From Arsenicibacter rosenii (GTDB lineage Bacteria; Bacteroidota; Bacteroidia; Cytophagales; Spirosomataceae): DNA of 64,000 nucleotides. Position 1 is the stretch's first letter; each line of letters begins with the position of its first letter. The DNA is taken from the NCBI RefSeq assembly GCF_001870735.1, contig NZ_MORL01000011.1, positions 1 through 64,000 on the forward strand. The letters are read 5' to 3'. Both the position numbers and the translations under genes were made by a program. The notes below the pieces were generated by a model, which was given only the letters and a program-made list of their open reading frames with translations, did no database searches and was not told the origin of the DNA. Below, in pieces: positions 52,532 to 62,022 of this stretch.

Positions 52532-53516
52532 ACAGTTGCTTCTTCAGAAAGGCGACAATTGCCTCAACCGTCGGCTCAAACCACGGATGAAACAGGCAGA
52601 AGGTATGCGGGGCGTCCGGAAACGATTTGACTTCTGAGTAAATACCCAGTGCATCCAGTTTCCGGCGCATATCATCGCGGCCCGCATGCATCCGGTCGAC
52701 CGAACTATTGATAAACAGAACAGGGGGCGTTTGGCTGTCAACGTGATTCAGCGCCCCGGCTTCGTGCCACAACTCCGGACGGGTTTCCTTGTTGACCCCA
52801 AACCAATAGGTCGCCGCCGAGACCGAGCGGCTGTCGTCGCCTTCGCCGGATTCGGGGTGAATGAACGCCAGCGTTCCGTCAATATCGACAATCGCCTGTA
52901 CGGCGCTTGACACCGACGGATTCGGGCCGTTGCCTTCGAATGCCGGGTCACCATTGGTCGTCCCGACCAGCGTAGCCAGTTGCCCGCCTGCCGAAAAGCC
53001 CAGTACCGCAATCCGCTTCGGGTCAATCTGTTCGCCCTTGGCGTTGGCCCGCATCCAGCGGATAGCCGCCTTGAGATCATAAACTGCCGCCGGATACAGC
53101 GCCTCCGTCGATAACCGGTATTCGACCGTTACGGCCACATAGCCATGTGCGGCCAGTTGCTGCGCCAGCGGAATGTGCTGCGACCGGTCGCCGGAACGCC
53201 AGCCCCCCCCGTGAATGACCAATACGGCCGGGTAGCCGCCTTTTTTCGGTTTCGCCGGCGCAAAGACATCCAGCTGCATCGCACGGTCGCCGTACTGCGC
53301 ATAAGTCAGGTTCCGTTTTTCCCGTACATCCGGCAACGTAAACGGGGTTACCAGCCTGATATCAGGATGTTTCTTCTGCGCATTTTTCAGGGCGCTGTAA
53401 TTTGTAAAGGATGTATCCCGGACACCCGTCAGGCCATTTACCGGCTTTTGGGCCACGGCCAGCTCTATACCCGACAGGACGGCGAGTATACTGAGGCAGG
53501 TTTTTACTAAGGTCAT
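52530..53516 (-). CDS. Exported alpha/beta hydrolase (esterase/lipase, acetyl-xylan-esterase-like)
   Basis: A 328-residue hydrolase with a signal peptide (about 1-22). The oxyanion-hole motif HGGGW (102-106), nucleophile S175 (GFSAGG) and H304 (DAPHTFCLF) give a complete catalytic set with an aspartate expected near 265-275 (NSSVDRMHAGRDD). The fold resembles the BD-FAE / hormone-sensitive lipase-like esterases that remove acetyl or feruloyl groups from plant polysaccharides. Lying after SusC/SusD and uronate genes supports a polysaccharide de-esterification role, although a hairpin at 53537 separates it from susD. Confidence 0.85.
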   Translation of the reverse strand: MTLVKTCLSILAVLSGIELAVAQKPVNGLTGVRDTSFTNYSALKNAQKKHPDIRLVTPFTLPDVREKRNLTYAQYGDRAMQLDVFAPAKPKKGGYPAVLVIHGGGWRSGDRSQHIPLAQQLAAHGYVAVTVEYRLSTEALYPAAVYDLKAAIRWMRANAKGEQIDPKRIAVLGFSAGGQLATLVGTTNGDPAFEGNGPNPSVSSAVQAIVDIDGTLAFIHPESGEGDDSRSVSAATYWFGVNKETRPELWHEAGALNHVDSQTPPVLFINSSVDRMHAGRDDMRRKLDALGIYSEVKSFPDAPHTFCLFHPWFEPTVEAIVAFLKKQL

Positions 53517-53536
53517 GGGTCAATTTTTCATAAAAC

Positions 53537-53565
53537 GCAAAAGTCCCCAAAATGAGGACTTTTGC
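53537..53565 (-). terminator. Terminator after the susD-like gene
   Basis: Perfect 10-bp stem (GCAAAAGTCC with GGACTTTTGC) and a 9-nt loop; on the minus strand it is followed by GTTTTATG. It lies between the SusD stop (53601) and the esterase start (53516), so the esterase may be expressed less than SusCD. Confidence 0.65.
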
Positions 53566-53600
53566 TGTAATCAAACAACCAGAATTATCGCGTAATTGAC

Positions 53601-55388
53601 TTAATAGCCGGGATTTTGCTTCAGCTTACCCTGATAGGCATCTACCGTTGCCTGATCATACGGGAACAGCTCACTCTTGCCCGTCACGAAGAAGCGGGCA
53701 ATACCCTGATGCAGCGGCAGACCATCGATCAGGTTACCGGTCAGGTGCTGGGTCCAGTCAAGCCGGTTCCAGCCGGTTGGCGCTGTTGTCAGGGCAGTCG
53801 TTTTATAGAACGAGTTCAGCCACTGAATTTCTTCGCCGTTGTTGCGCCAGAACAGATAGCGAGGTATGTTGTAAGGTGCTTTTGAGTCGCGGATGGCCTG
53901 AATCTTATCGCGGGTTTCCTGAATTTTCTGAGCCAGCAGGTTCCAGCGGATCAGGTCAAATTTCCGGATCCCTTCGCTGCCAAATTCCAGATACCGCTCG
54001 TTTACGATGGCATCAAAGAACGCAGCTTTCGTAGTCGGGGTAGTACCGATCCGGGCCGTATTACCGGCATAAGCCCGCTTACGGACTTCTTCGAACGCTG
54101 AGATCGCTGCGGCTGTCGGAGCGCCGTTCAGTTCGTTTTCGGCCTCGGCAAACATCAGCAATACATCAGCGAAGCGGATAAACGGCCAGTTATAGCCTAC
54201 GTTCAGGGCCGTGCCCGGCAACAGCGGGTTCCGCCAGTCTTTCCGGAATTTACCATCGGTCAGTTCTCCCAGACGGCGCGGTGTTTTGATATTTGTTGCG
54301 CCGACGGCATACATGGTTACTGTCACATCACGGCGGGTATCGGTCGAGTCAAACGCATAGAAGTAGTTTGGCAGTACCAGCAACCCACCGCCACCGACTC
54401 CGTAACGCGACGACGCGTTCACCGACGGACCGTTGTAGTTCCCCATCCGGCTATCGGAGGTGGAGTTAGACCCGCCCGCACCGGCTTCGAAAATAATCTC
54501 ACCATTCGGATCGTACTGGAACGAGGTCAGCTTACGCCAGATATCTTCGAAGCTGGGGTTCAGCGTGTGTTCGCCCCGTTTCGCCAGCAGATCGGCACAC
54601 TCGTCGCGGGCGATTTTGTAATAGGTCAGATAGTCGGCGTTGCGCTCCATTTTACCGCTGCTGCGCAGGGCATAGCCGCCCCGGAACAAGGCCAGTTTAG
54701 CACGAAGCGCCTTCACGGCCCCTTTGGTAACCCGCTCGTTCCGGGTGCCGGCTTCGGTACGCCACGGCACCAGATCTGTCGCGAGGCGCAGGTCTTCGAT
54801 CAGCTTTGCGTATGTGACATCGCGGTCAGCTTGTGCAATAAACAAATCGGTCTGCTTATAGGCCGGTTGCATCGGTGCCGGTACATCGCCCCAGTTCCGG
54901 ATCAGTTCGAACAGGAACTGCGCCCGCAGCGTCAGTACCTCGCCGTGCAGGCGGCGCAGTTCTTTTTTCTCGGCATCGGTCCCGTTGCTGTACTGCGGCA
55001 TCAGCGGAATCTGTTCAATACAGAGGTTCGCCTTTTCCACCCCGCGATATAACTGCAGGAACGGGTTACGGATTTCGGTATTGGTCAGCAAAAGCTGGTA
55101 ACGGCCAATCCCCCGGCGACCGTTATCAATGTTCCCCGACACAATTATTTCGTCGGAGTCATAGGGGTAATACATGTTGATCCGGATACCGTAGCCGTTA
55201 TCGCCCATCAGCTCATCATACACCCCGATGACCGCGTTCGTGGCGTTGGCTACGTTCGAAAAGGCATCCGAAATACTGATTTGTGATTGAGGCTGCACCT
55301 CCAGGTAATCCCGACAACCCACTACCGACAACAGGGTAACAGTCAGCGCGATGCCTACACTTGACACTCGTTTTATGATCGAATTCAT
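53601..55388 (-). CDS. SusD/RagB family nutrient-binding outer-membrane lipoprotein
   Basis: A 595-residue SusD-like lipoprotein. Lipobox cysteine is C25 (LSVVGCRDYLEVQPQ). TPR-like helices form the scaffold (YRGVEKANLCIEQIP; LRAQFLFELIRNWGDVP, the classic SusD segment), and the C-terminal FADVLLMFAEAENELN and YLEFGSEGIRKFDLIRWN motifs are diagnostic. It caps the SusC barrel and binds oligosaccharide ligands at the surface. It starts 7 bp after the SusC stop. Nearby uronate catabolism genes suggest a uronate-containing glycan as the ligand, by inference only. Confidence 0.93.
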   Translation of the reverse strand: MNSIIKRVSSVGIALTVTLLSVVGCRDYLEVQPQSQISISDAFSNVANATNAVIGVYDELMGDNGYGIRINMYYPYDSDEIIVSGNIDNGRRGIGRYQLLLTNTEIRNPFLQLYRGVEKANLCIEQIPLMPQYSNGTDAEKKELRRLHGEVLTLRAQFLFELIRNWGDVPAPMQPAYKQTDLFIAQADRDVTYAKLIEDLRLATDLVPWRTEAGTRNERVTKGAVKALRAKLALFRGGYALRSSGKMERNADYLTYYKIARDECADLLAKRGEHTLNPSFEDIWRKLTSFQYDPNGEIIFEAGAGGSNSTSDSRMGNYNGPSVNASSRYGVGGGGLLVLPNYFYAFDSTDTRRDVTVTMYAVGATNIKTPRRLGELTDGKFRKDWRNPLLPGTALNVGYNWPFIRFADVLLMFAEAENELNGAPTAAAISAFEEVRKRAYAGNTARIGTTPTTKAAFFDAIVNERYLEFGSEGIRKFDLIRWNLLAQKIQETRDKIQAIRDSKAPYNIPRYLFWRNNGEEIQWLNSFYKTTALTTAPTGWNRLDWTQHLTGNLIDGLPLHQGIARFFVTGKSELFPYDQATVDAYQGKLKQNPGY

Positions 55389-55395
55389 TGTCTGA

Positions 55396-58300
55396 TTAAA
55401 AAGTCACGTTTACACCAAATACCCATGTTTTCGCACGCGGATAACCCGCGTAATCAACGCCTTGTGTCAGCGGATCCGAACGACGTGTACTTACCTCAGG
55501 ATCGAACCCCGAGTACTTGGTCAGGGTCGCCAGGTTGTTTACCGTAGCATAGGCCCGGAAGCGTGACATCCCCACTTTTTTCGAAATAGTTGCCGGCAGG
55601 GTATAGCCCAGTGTGATGTTGTTCAACCGCAGGAACGACCCGTCTTCAACCGCCCATGAGTGCAGCCAGTAGCGTTGTACCCGCACCGGTGTCCAGATGG
55701 TAGCATTGGCATTCAGTGCCTTCAGCTCCGCCGGATCCGTTACGATCTGACCCGCATCGTTGAGGTTGGTCCAGCGGTTTTTCATCATCGACAGCATGTT
55801 CAGGTTCGGGAACGCGCCGTCGGTAAATTCGATTTTGTTGGCGTTGTAAATGTCGTTGCCGACCACCCAGTTTACAAACACACTGAAATCAAAGTTTTTG
55901 TACGTCACCTGGTTGTTCCAGCCACCGATGAATTTAGGGTTGGCATTTCCGATGACCGTCCGGTCTTTATCGGCCGTAATCTGGCCGTCGCCGTCAATAT
56001 CCTTCCATTTCAGCATACCCGGCTGTGGTACCCCATACACCGAGTTGTAGGCGATTCCCGGCTTGATCGTGTAGGCTTTCGTTGTCTCATTGTAAGTAAA
56101 ATCGTCTACCGTATAGAAGCCATCCGTTACGAAGCCATACATCAGACCAACGGATTCACCGACTTTTACCAGATAATCGTCGGCGCCATCCGACCCCTGC
56201 CAGCCGGAGTTACGGGTCAGCTGAGATACCGTGCCGAGGCTGGTGACCTTATTGCGGTTGGCTGAGATGTTGAAGTTCGACGTCCAGCTTACGTTTTTGC
56301 GTTGTACGACGTAAGCGGTCATTTGCAGCTCCAGCCCTTTGTTCATCGTCGAACCCAGGTTCTTGATTTGTGACGAGTAGCCCGACGTTGGCGGAATCGC
56401 CACGGCTAACAACAGGTTACGGCCCTGATTCTTATAGGCATCCAGCGACACCTGGAACCGGTTATTCAGGAATGACAGGTCAATGCCGAGGTTCTGCGAT
56501 ACGTTCGACTCCCATTTCAGGTCAGGGTTTGCCAGGGCAATCGGTGCGTAACCCGGCAATACGGCGTGGTTCAGCGCGTATTCACCCGTTACGCCATAGA
56601 GTTGCTGATACAGCAGGTCGCCAATCCGGTTGTTACCGGCCACCCCGTAGCCAAAGCGGATTTTACCATCGCTGAGCACGGTCTGCTTCTTGAAGAACTC
56701 TTCTTTGGAGAAGCGCCACGCCAGCGTTCCCGACGGGAACACCAGCGCCCCATTCGCATAGTTGAATTTCGACGAACGGTCGGAACGCAGCGACACCGTT
56801 GCCAGGTATTTGTCGTCGTAGCCGTAGGTCACACGGCCAAACAGCGAGAACAGCCGGTTTGGCGGTACAATGTTCGACGTGGGTCGTGGCTGAGCGGCAC
56901 CGCTCGGCGGTGACCCAAGCCCCATATTGGCCAGTGCCTGATCGGCCGAGATATCGGCCGGGAAATAACGGGTCTCGATACCGGTACTTTTCGAGCTGTT
57001 GTCGTAGATCTCCTGACCGACAAGGGCCGTAAAGTCGTGTTTCTTACCGAATTTCTGCGAATACTGCAGTACGTTCGAGTTATTGATCGTCACTGTTCCG
57101 ATCTGGTTGATCGACGCGACCGGCAACGACGCATAGTTACGGGCCGTTGAGGTAATTTTGCTCCAGAACGCATTGATCTGCTGATCGTTATTATCGAGCC
57201 CGACGGTTGTTTTAAACGTCAGGTTCTTCGTGATGTTATAGCTGGCATATCCGCTCATGTTCAGCGCTTTAGTATAGGCGCGGCGGTATTCAGCCTGCGT
57301 CATCAGGATTGGGTTCACGAGGTTCCCCGACGAGATGTACAGGTCTTCGTCAAAGTCGTCGACATCGGGCTGAGCCGCTGTCAGCAACGGACGGTACTGA
57401 ATCGAGTGACGCAGCCGGTTGGTGCTTTTTGTGCCCGAGTTGGTTGTTCCGGCCCCGCGGATAGTTTGGTTCAGATAACGGACGTTGAAGCCCAGACGCA
57501 GCTTGTCATTGGCTTTGTGGTCCATTTTAAACGTAGCCAGGTACCGTTCAAAACCAGACTCCAGCAACACGCCGTCTTCCTTATTGGCCGTTAAACTGAG
57601 GTTGTAGTTTGTGTTCGCGTTTCCGCCGTTCACGTTTACGTTGTGGTTCTGATACTGAGCTTTGCGGCCGAAAATTTCCTCCTGCCAGTTAATCGGTGTT
57701 GTGGTCTTGTATTGATCGATGGCATCCCAGGTACCATATAGCCTGGCAAAGCTGGTTTCGGCCGTAGCATCGCCGCGGCTGCGTTCATACTGCCAGCGCA
57801 CGAAGTCGTACGGGTTCATCACATCCAGCGTTTTCGAGATCTCGCGGAAACCGGCCGAGCCGTTGTAGCTCACGGTTGTTTTGCCGTTTTTACCGGATTT
57901 AGTCGTGATGATGACTACCCCGTTGGCCCCGCGCGCCCCGTAGATGGCCGTTGTAGAGGCATCTTTCAGTACATCAATGGTTTCAATATCCTGAGGTGAA
58001 ATAAACGACAGGGCGTTTTCTACCTGAATCCCGTCTACGACATAGATCGGTGAGTTATCCTGCGTAATCGATCCGCCCCCGCGAATCCGGATCTGGATAT
58101 CGGCGCCGGGTGCTCCTTCCGAAGTCGTAACCCGTACACCGGCCAGGCGGCCGGTCAGGGCCTGAGCCGCATCCGTCAGCGGAATATCTTTCAGTTGCTT
58201 TGCGTTTACCGACGAAACCGAACCGGTTACATCACGGCGGTTTACGGTAGCGTACCCTACCACAACGACTTCGTCGAGGGTTTTCTGGTCACTTTCCAGG

Positions 58301-58587
58301 GTTACCTCCACACTGGTCTGCCGGCCAACGGCCACCTGCTGCGATGTGTAGCCAATAAAGCTGAACGTCAACGTCAGGTCGTTTCGGTCAGGTACACGCA
58401 GGGTAAATTTCCCGTCGGCATCGGTGGTGGTGCCGGCCGTCGTACCTTTTACGATCACACTCACGCCAGGCAGATAACCGCCTGTGCTTCCATCTTTGAC
58501 CCGGCCTGCGATCTGCCGTGTTTGCTGCGCAAAACCCGCAGTAATCACCAGCAGCATGACAACGGTCATCAGTAGTTTTTTAATCAT
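55396..58587 (-). CDS. SusC/RagA family TonB-linked outer-membrane transporter
   Basis: A 1063-residue SusC-type importer. Signal peptide about 1-21; carboxypeptidase-regulatory-like domain (about 25-105: IAGRVKDGSTGGYLPGVSVI); TonB-box region LDEVVVVGYA; plug (about 115-225) with the RIRGGGSI and IYGARGANGVVIITTKSG motifs; a 22-strand barrel ending in VFGVNVTF. It forms the pore for SusD-captured glycans, energised by TonB. No ECF-sigma/anti-sigma pair or HTCS regulator is adjacent, so control must come from elsewhere. Confidence 0.95.
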   Translation of the reverse strand: MIKKLLMTVVMLLVITAGFAQQTRQIAGRVKDGSTGGYLPGVSVIVKGTTAGTTTDADGKFTLRVPDRNDLTLTFSFIGYTSQQVAVGRQTSVEVTLESDQKTLDEVVVVGYATVNRRDVTGSVSSVNAKQLKDIPLTDAAQALTGRLAGVRVTTSEGAPGADIQIRIRGGGSITQDNSPIYVVDGIQVENALSFISPQDIETIDVLKDASTTAIYGARGANGVVIITTKSGKNGKTTVSYNGSAGFREISKTLDVMNPYDFVRWQYERSRGDATAETSFARLYGTWDAIDQYKTTTPINWQEEIFGRKAQYQNHNVNVNGGNANTNYNLSLTANKEDGVLLESGFERYLATFKMDHKANDKLRLGFNVRYLNQTIRGAGTTNSGTKSTNRLRHSIQYRPLLTAAQPDVDDFDEDLYISSGNLVNPILMTQAEYRRAYTKALNMSGYASYNITKNLTFKTTVGLDNNDQQINAFWSKITSTARNYASLPVASINQIGTVTINNSNVLQYSQKFGKKHDFTALVGQEIYDNSSKSTGIETRYFPADISADQALANMGLGSPPSGAAQPRPTSNIVPPNRLFSLFGRVTYGYDDKYLATVSLRSDRSSKFNYANGALVFPSGTLAWRFSKEEFFKKQTVLSDGKIRFGYGVAGNNRIGDLLYQQLYGVTGEYALNHAVLPGYAPIALANPDLKWESNVSQNLGIDLSFLNNRFQVSLDAYKNQGRNLLLAVAIPPTSGYSSQIKNLGSTMNKGLELQMTAYVVQRKNVSWTSNFNISANRNKVTSLGTVSQLTRNSGWQGSDGADDYLVKVGESVGLMYGFVTDGFYTVDDFTYNETTKAYTIKPGIAYNSVYGVPQPGMLKWKDIDGDGQITADKDRTVIGNANPKFIGGWNNQVTYKNFDFSVFVNWVVGNDIYNANKIEFTDGAFPNLNMLSMMKNRWTNLNDAGQIVTDPAELKALNANATIWTPVRVQRYWLHSWAVEDGSFLRLNNITLGYTLPATISKKVGMSRFRAYATVNNLATLTKYSGFDPEVSTRRSDPLTQGVDYAGYPRAKTWVFGVNVTF

Positions 58588-58975
58588 AGATTAATTGAAT
58601 TTACCCAAGATTTATCAGGATACCTTTTAAGGAAAGTGAAACTTACTCTTACTTCGAACCTAAAGAGGGAAATCGGGCTGCACAATGTTTTGAGGGACTT
58701 TTTCTATGCAATCGTTATCGGGAACGTTGCCGGACGCTAACATTTCGTATAATTATGATAAGAAAATATAGTATTGCTAAGCAAGAACAGCTTTATGCCC
58801 TATGCCTGTTTTCTGTTTTCCGTCTTTAAATAATTAGACTTTTCCTATATATCGTTTCTTAATGAATCATTAATCTACAGGTGATAAAAGGACAAAAAAA
58901 AGTGGAGGCACGACGCTAAGTCGTGCCTCCACTCAAATATATTACCGGTCATTAACTTACCTCAACACGTATGTT
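58588..58975 (-). other. 388-bp intergenic region upstream of susC
   Basis: No gene seen. AT-rich; it holds the hexuronate operon terminator (58893-58933) and should contain the promoter of the minus-strand SusCD unit. On the minus strand TAAGTTTC near 58637-58644 is one mismatch from TAnnTTTG, but no well-spaced TTTG precedes it, so I do not call a promoter. Confidence 0.5.
58893..58933 (-). terminator. Rho-independent terminator of the hexuronate operon
   Basis: Perfect 14-bp stem (58901-58914 with 58920-58933, AGTGGAGGCACGAC type) with a 5-nt loop. On the minus strand it is followed by eight T residues (plus-strand A-run 58894-58901). Sequence-related to the palindrome at 42970-43002. Confidence 0.9.
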
Positions 58976-60295
58976 TTAAGGGTTACCCGCCGACGATAAG
59001 TCTATTTTCTTATAGCGCGGTACCAGGAAGTGCATGATCACCCAGGCCAGCAGATACGCGCCGCCGCACACAACGAACATAATATAGTAAGCCGTTTCGA
59101 TCTGGTTGATTGAGCGGTAATAAACGAACATGTTTTTCTGCACCAGCATTGACAACAGGATGCCACCCAGTGCACCGAACATACCGCCAATTCCGGTAAC
59201 GGAAGCCGTAGCCTTTTTCGGGAACATATCCGACACCGTTGTGAAGATATTAGCACTCCATGCCTGGTGGGCCGCCGCCGCAATACCGATCACCAGCACC
59301 GCCAGCCACATGTTAATGCTACCCATTACCTGCGCCGTAATGATCGGAATCACCAGGAAAGCAAAGATCAGCATCGACGTTTTTCGTGCCCGGAATACCG
59401 GCCAGCCCTTTTTGATAAAGTACATCGGCAGCCATCCGCCCCAGACACTACCAATGGTCGACAGCGTATACACCACCGCTACCGGTACCGCAAACTGAGT
59501 CGCGGTCAGACCGTACTGACTTTGCAGGAAATCCGGCAGCCAGAACAGGTAGAACCACCAGATCGGGTCGGTCAGTAACTTACCCATTGCAAATGCCCAG
59601 GTTTGTTTGTAGCCCAGCAGCTTGCTCCACGATACCGCAGCAACGTCCGGCTCGCCATCCACAAGCGGCATTTCGTCTTTGTCCGAGTGAATATAATCGA
59701 ACTCTTCTTTGCTCAGCTTGGCACTTTTTGACGGTATCTCGTAGAAATAAAGCCAGAACGCAAGCCATACAAAACCAAGGAGACCGGTAATGATAAACGC
59801 CCATTGCCAGCCAATGCTGCTGGCAATAAACGGCACCGACAGGGGCGCTACAATGGCGCCGAAGTTCGTTCCGGAGTTAAAAATCCCCGTTGCCAGCGCC
59901 CGCTCCTTCTTAGGAAACCATTCGGCCACGGTTTTAATAGCCGACGGGAAGTTACCGGCTTCGGTAATCCCGAGGGCCGACCGCACTACCGCAAAACCAA
60001 ACACCGAACTGACGAAGGCATGGGCCAGGGCAGCAATACTCCACAGGGTCGTTGCCAGGGCATACCCTAGTTTTGTCCCCAGTTTATCAATCAGCCGGCC
60101 TGCACCCAACATCCCGAACGCGTAGAACAGTTTAAAGGCAATCTCAATGTTTGCATAATCGCCATCGTTCCAGCCTAATTCAGACGACAGCGTCGATTTT
60201 AATAAACTGATCACCTGCCGGTCAAGGTAATTGACAGTGGTCGCAAAAAACACAAGACCACAGATCATCCAGCGATACCTGCCTACTTTGTTCAT
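58976..60295 (-). CDS. exuT: MFS hexuronate transporter, ExuT-like
   Basis: A 439-residue major facilitator of the anion:cation symporter (ACS) branch with 12 TM helices. Family marks are the TM1 segment TTVNYLDRQVISLL, GAGRLIDKLGTKLG in the 2-3 loop, and the TM4-5 region GITEAGNFPSAIKTVAEWFP. ExuT imports glucuronate and galacturonate with protons. It starts 5 bp after the KDPG aldolase stop and is last in the uronate operon, just before the strong terminator, which supports the substrate assignment. Confidence 0.88.
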   Translation of the reverse strand: MNKVGRYRWMICGLVFFATTVNYLDRQVISLLKSTLSSELGWNDGDYANIEIAFKLFYAFGMLGAGRLIDKLGTKLGYALATTLWSIAALAHAFVSSVFGFAVVRSALGITEAGNFPSAIKTVAEWFPKKERALATGIFNSGTNFGAIVAPLSVPFIASSIGWQWAFIITGLLGFVWLAFWLYFYEIPSKSAKLSKEEFDYIHSDKDEMPLVDGEPDVAAVSWSKLLGYKQTWAFAMGKLLTDPIWWFYLFWLPDFLQSQYGLTATQFAVPVAVVYTLSTIGSVWGGWLPMYFIKKGWPVFRARKTSMLIFAFLVIPIITAQVMGSINMWLAVLVIGIAAAAHQAWSANIFTTVSDMFPKKATASVTGIGGMFGALGGILLSMLVQKNMFVYYRSINQIETAYYIMFVVCGGAYLLAWVIMHFLVPRYKKIDLSSAGNP

Positions 60296-60300
60296 ACGGG

Positions 60301-60960
60301 TTAAGAAATATAAGGTTTGAGAATGGTCAGGAGCTGGGCGATCCGGTCTGTCAGTACGGCGGCCGGGAGGTTATCGCCGGCAAACAACTGTGAGCCGATA
60401 CCTACGCAGGTAACGCCGGCTTTGAACCAGGCGTTAAGGCTGTCGGCGGTTGGCTCCACACCACCCGTCACCATCAGGCGCAGGTGTGGCATCGGGCCTT
60501 TAACGGCTTTGATAAAGCCGGGGCCAACCACGTTGCCCGGAAATACTTTAACCACCTCAGCCCCTAATAAGGTAGCCTGATGAATTTCATTTAATGTAGC
60601 CGCTCCCGGAAGCCATGGGATATTACGTTGCTGACACGCTTCTGCCACGGCCGGTGTGATTACCGGCTGAACGATAAAGGACGCCCCTGCATCGATAAAC
60701 GCGTTGGCATCATCGGCGGTCAGAATGGTTCCGGCTCCTAACAGCATGCCCGGACAGCTTTCGCTGACGTAGGCGGCCAGTTCCCGGAATACCTCCAGTG
60801 CCCCTGCGCCCCGGTTCGTGTATTCAAATACCTGTAAACCGCCATCATAGCAGGCTTTCAGGATACCTTTTGTGTAAACCGCATCGGGGTGATAAAACAC
60901 CGGAACGATGGGTGCCTGCTGGCATTTCTGCAATAAACTACTTGTCGGTTGGCTACTCAT
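60301..60960 (-). CDS. eda: KDPG/KHG aldolase
   Basis: A 219-residue class I aldolase that splits 2-keto-3-deoxy-6-phosphogluconate to pyruvate and glyceraldehyde 3-phosphate, the last step of hexuronate breakdown. Schiff-base lysine K138 (AEVVKVFPGN), the general acid/base E46 (VFEYTNRG), the phosphate-binding MVTGGVEPT and the GAGTIL strand are all present. Length is normal for the family (about 210). It lies between the KDG kinase and the transporter, in pathway order with the kinase upstream. Confidence 0.93.
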   Translation of the reverse strand: MSSQPTSSLLQKCQQAPIVPVFYHPDAVYTKGILKACYDGGLQVFEYTNRGAGALEVFRELAAYVSESCPGMLLGAGTILTADDANAFIDAGASFIVQPVITPAVAEACQQRNIPWLPGAATLNEIHQATLLGAEVVKVFPGNVVGPGFIKAVKGPMPHLRLMVTGGVEPTADSLNAWFKAGVTCVGIGSQLFAGDNLPAAVLTDRIAQLLTILKPYIS

Positions 60961-61011
60961 TCAAGCGTATAGTTTTCTTTTTTTGTTGCTGTCCGCAACA
61001 ACGTTTATTCC

Positions 61012-62022
61012 TTACCGTAACAGACGACCGGATGTATTCCCGCGCATGACTTCTTCCACTTCAGCCACAGACGCCAGGTTAAAGTCGCCATGGATGGAGT
61101 GCTTGATTACCGAGGCGGCTACTCCGCACAGCAGCGCTTCGCTGGCCGACGGATAAGTCAGGGAGCCATAGATGAAACCGGCCATAAAGGCATCCCCCCC
61201 GCCAATACGGTCGACAATCGGCACGATATCGTAGGTTGGCGTTTCCACAAATGATTCGCCGTCATACAACAGCCCGCGCAGCTGGTTATGCGACGCACTC
61301 AGCGTGTCGCGGCGCGTGGTAATGACCTGCTTAATCGCCGGGAAACGTGCCATCAGTTGCTCTGACATCGACACAAACGAGTGGTCGGCGGCCGGATCGG
61401 GGGTAATTGCGAAAAGGTCGTCGGCATCATTTTCGGCACAGACCACCACGTCGCAGCCTTCAACCAGGGCCGGCATCACGTCCTGTGCTTTTTTGCCATA
61501 CTGCCACAGATTACGGCGGTAGTTAACATCGGCGCTAACCTTCACACCCAAACGTCGTGCCGTTGCGATGGCGTCGGCACAGGCTCTGGCGGCAGTGTCC
61601 GAAATGGCGGGTGTAATACCCGTCCAGTGAAACCAGTCGGCTCCGGTCAGGATTTTTTCCCAGTCAAAGCCGGCAGGATCCAGATTGGCAAAGGCAGAAT
61701 CAGCGCGGTCATACACGATTTTACTCGCCCGGACCGAAGCGCCTGCTTCCAGGAAGTACAGCCCAAGCCGGTTGCCGCGGAAAACGGTATTGGCCATGCT
61801 GACCCCGTATTGCTGAAAAAACTGCGCCGCCGCTTTGCCAAGATCGTTGGCCGGGAAACAAGTTACGTGTTCGGCCGGAACACCCATCTGCGCCAGTGAA
61901 GCCGATACATTGGCCTCTCCTCCGCCATAGATGATGTCCAGGTGGTTGGTTTGTATTAATTTATAATTCAGCGGAGGCGACAAGCGCATCATCACCTCGC
62001 CGAACGTTACTACTTTTGTCAT
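61012..62022 (-). CDS. kdgK: 2-keto-3-deoxygluconate kinase
   Basis: A 336-residue PfkB-family sugar kinase that makes KDPG from KDG. The N-terminus TKVVTFGEVMMRLSPP is typical of KdgK. Substrate motif GGGEANVSASLAQMG (33-47) and the C-terminal PfkB signature DRIGGGDAFMAGF with catalytic D277 are intact. ATG 62022 chosen over ATG 62034 by homology. Its first 20 or so codons overlap the 3' end of the upstream glucuronate isomerase gene in another frame, by 62 bp, which implies translational coupling. Confidence 0.92.
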   Translation of the reverse strand: MTKVVTFGEVMMRLSPPLNYKLIQTNHLDIIYGGGEANVSASLAQMGVPAEHVTCFPANDLGKAAAQFFQQYGVSMANTVFRGNRLGLYFLEAGASVRASKIVYDRADSAFANLDPAGFDWEKILTGADWFHWTGITPAISDTAARACADAIATARRLGVKVSADVNYRRNLWQYGKKAQDVMPALVEGCDVVVCAENDADDLFAITPDPAADHSFVSMSEQLMARFPAIKQVITTRRDTLSASHNQLRGLLYDGESFVETPTYDIVPIVDRIGGGDAFMAGFIYGSLTYPSASEALLCGVAASVIKHSIHGDFNLASVAEVEEVMRGNTSGRLLR

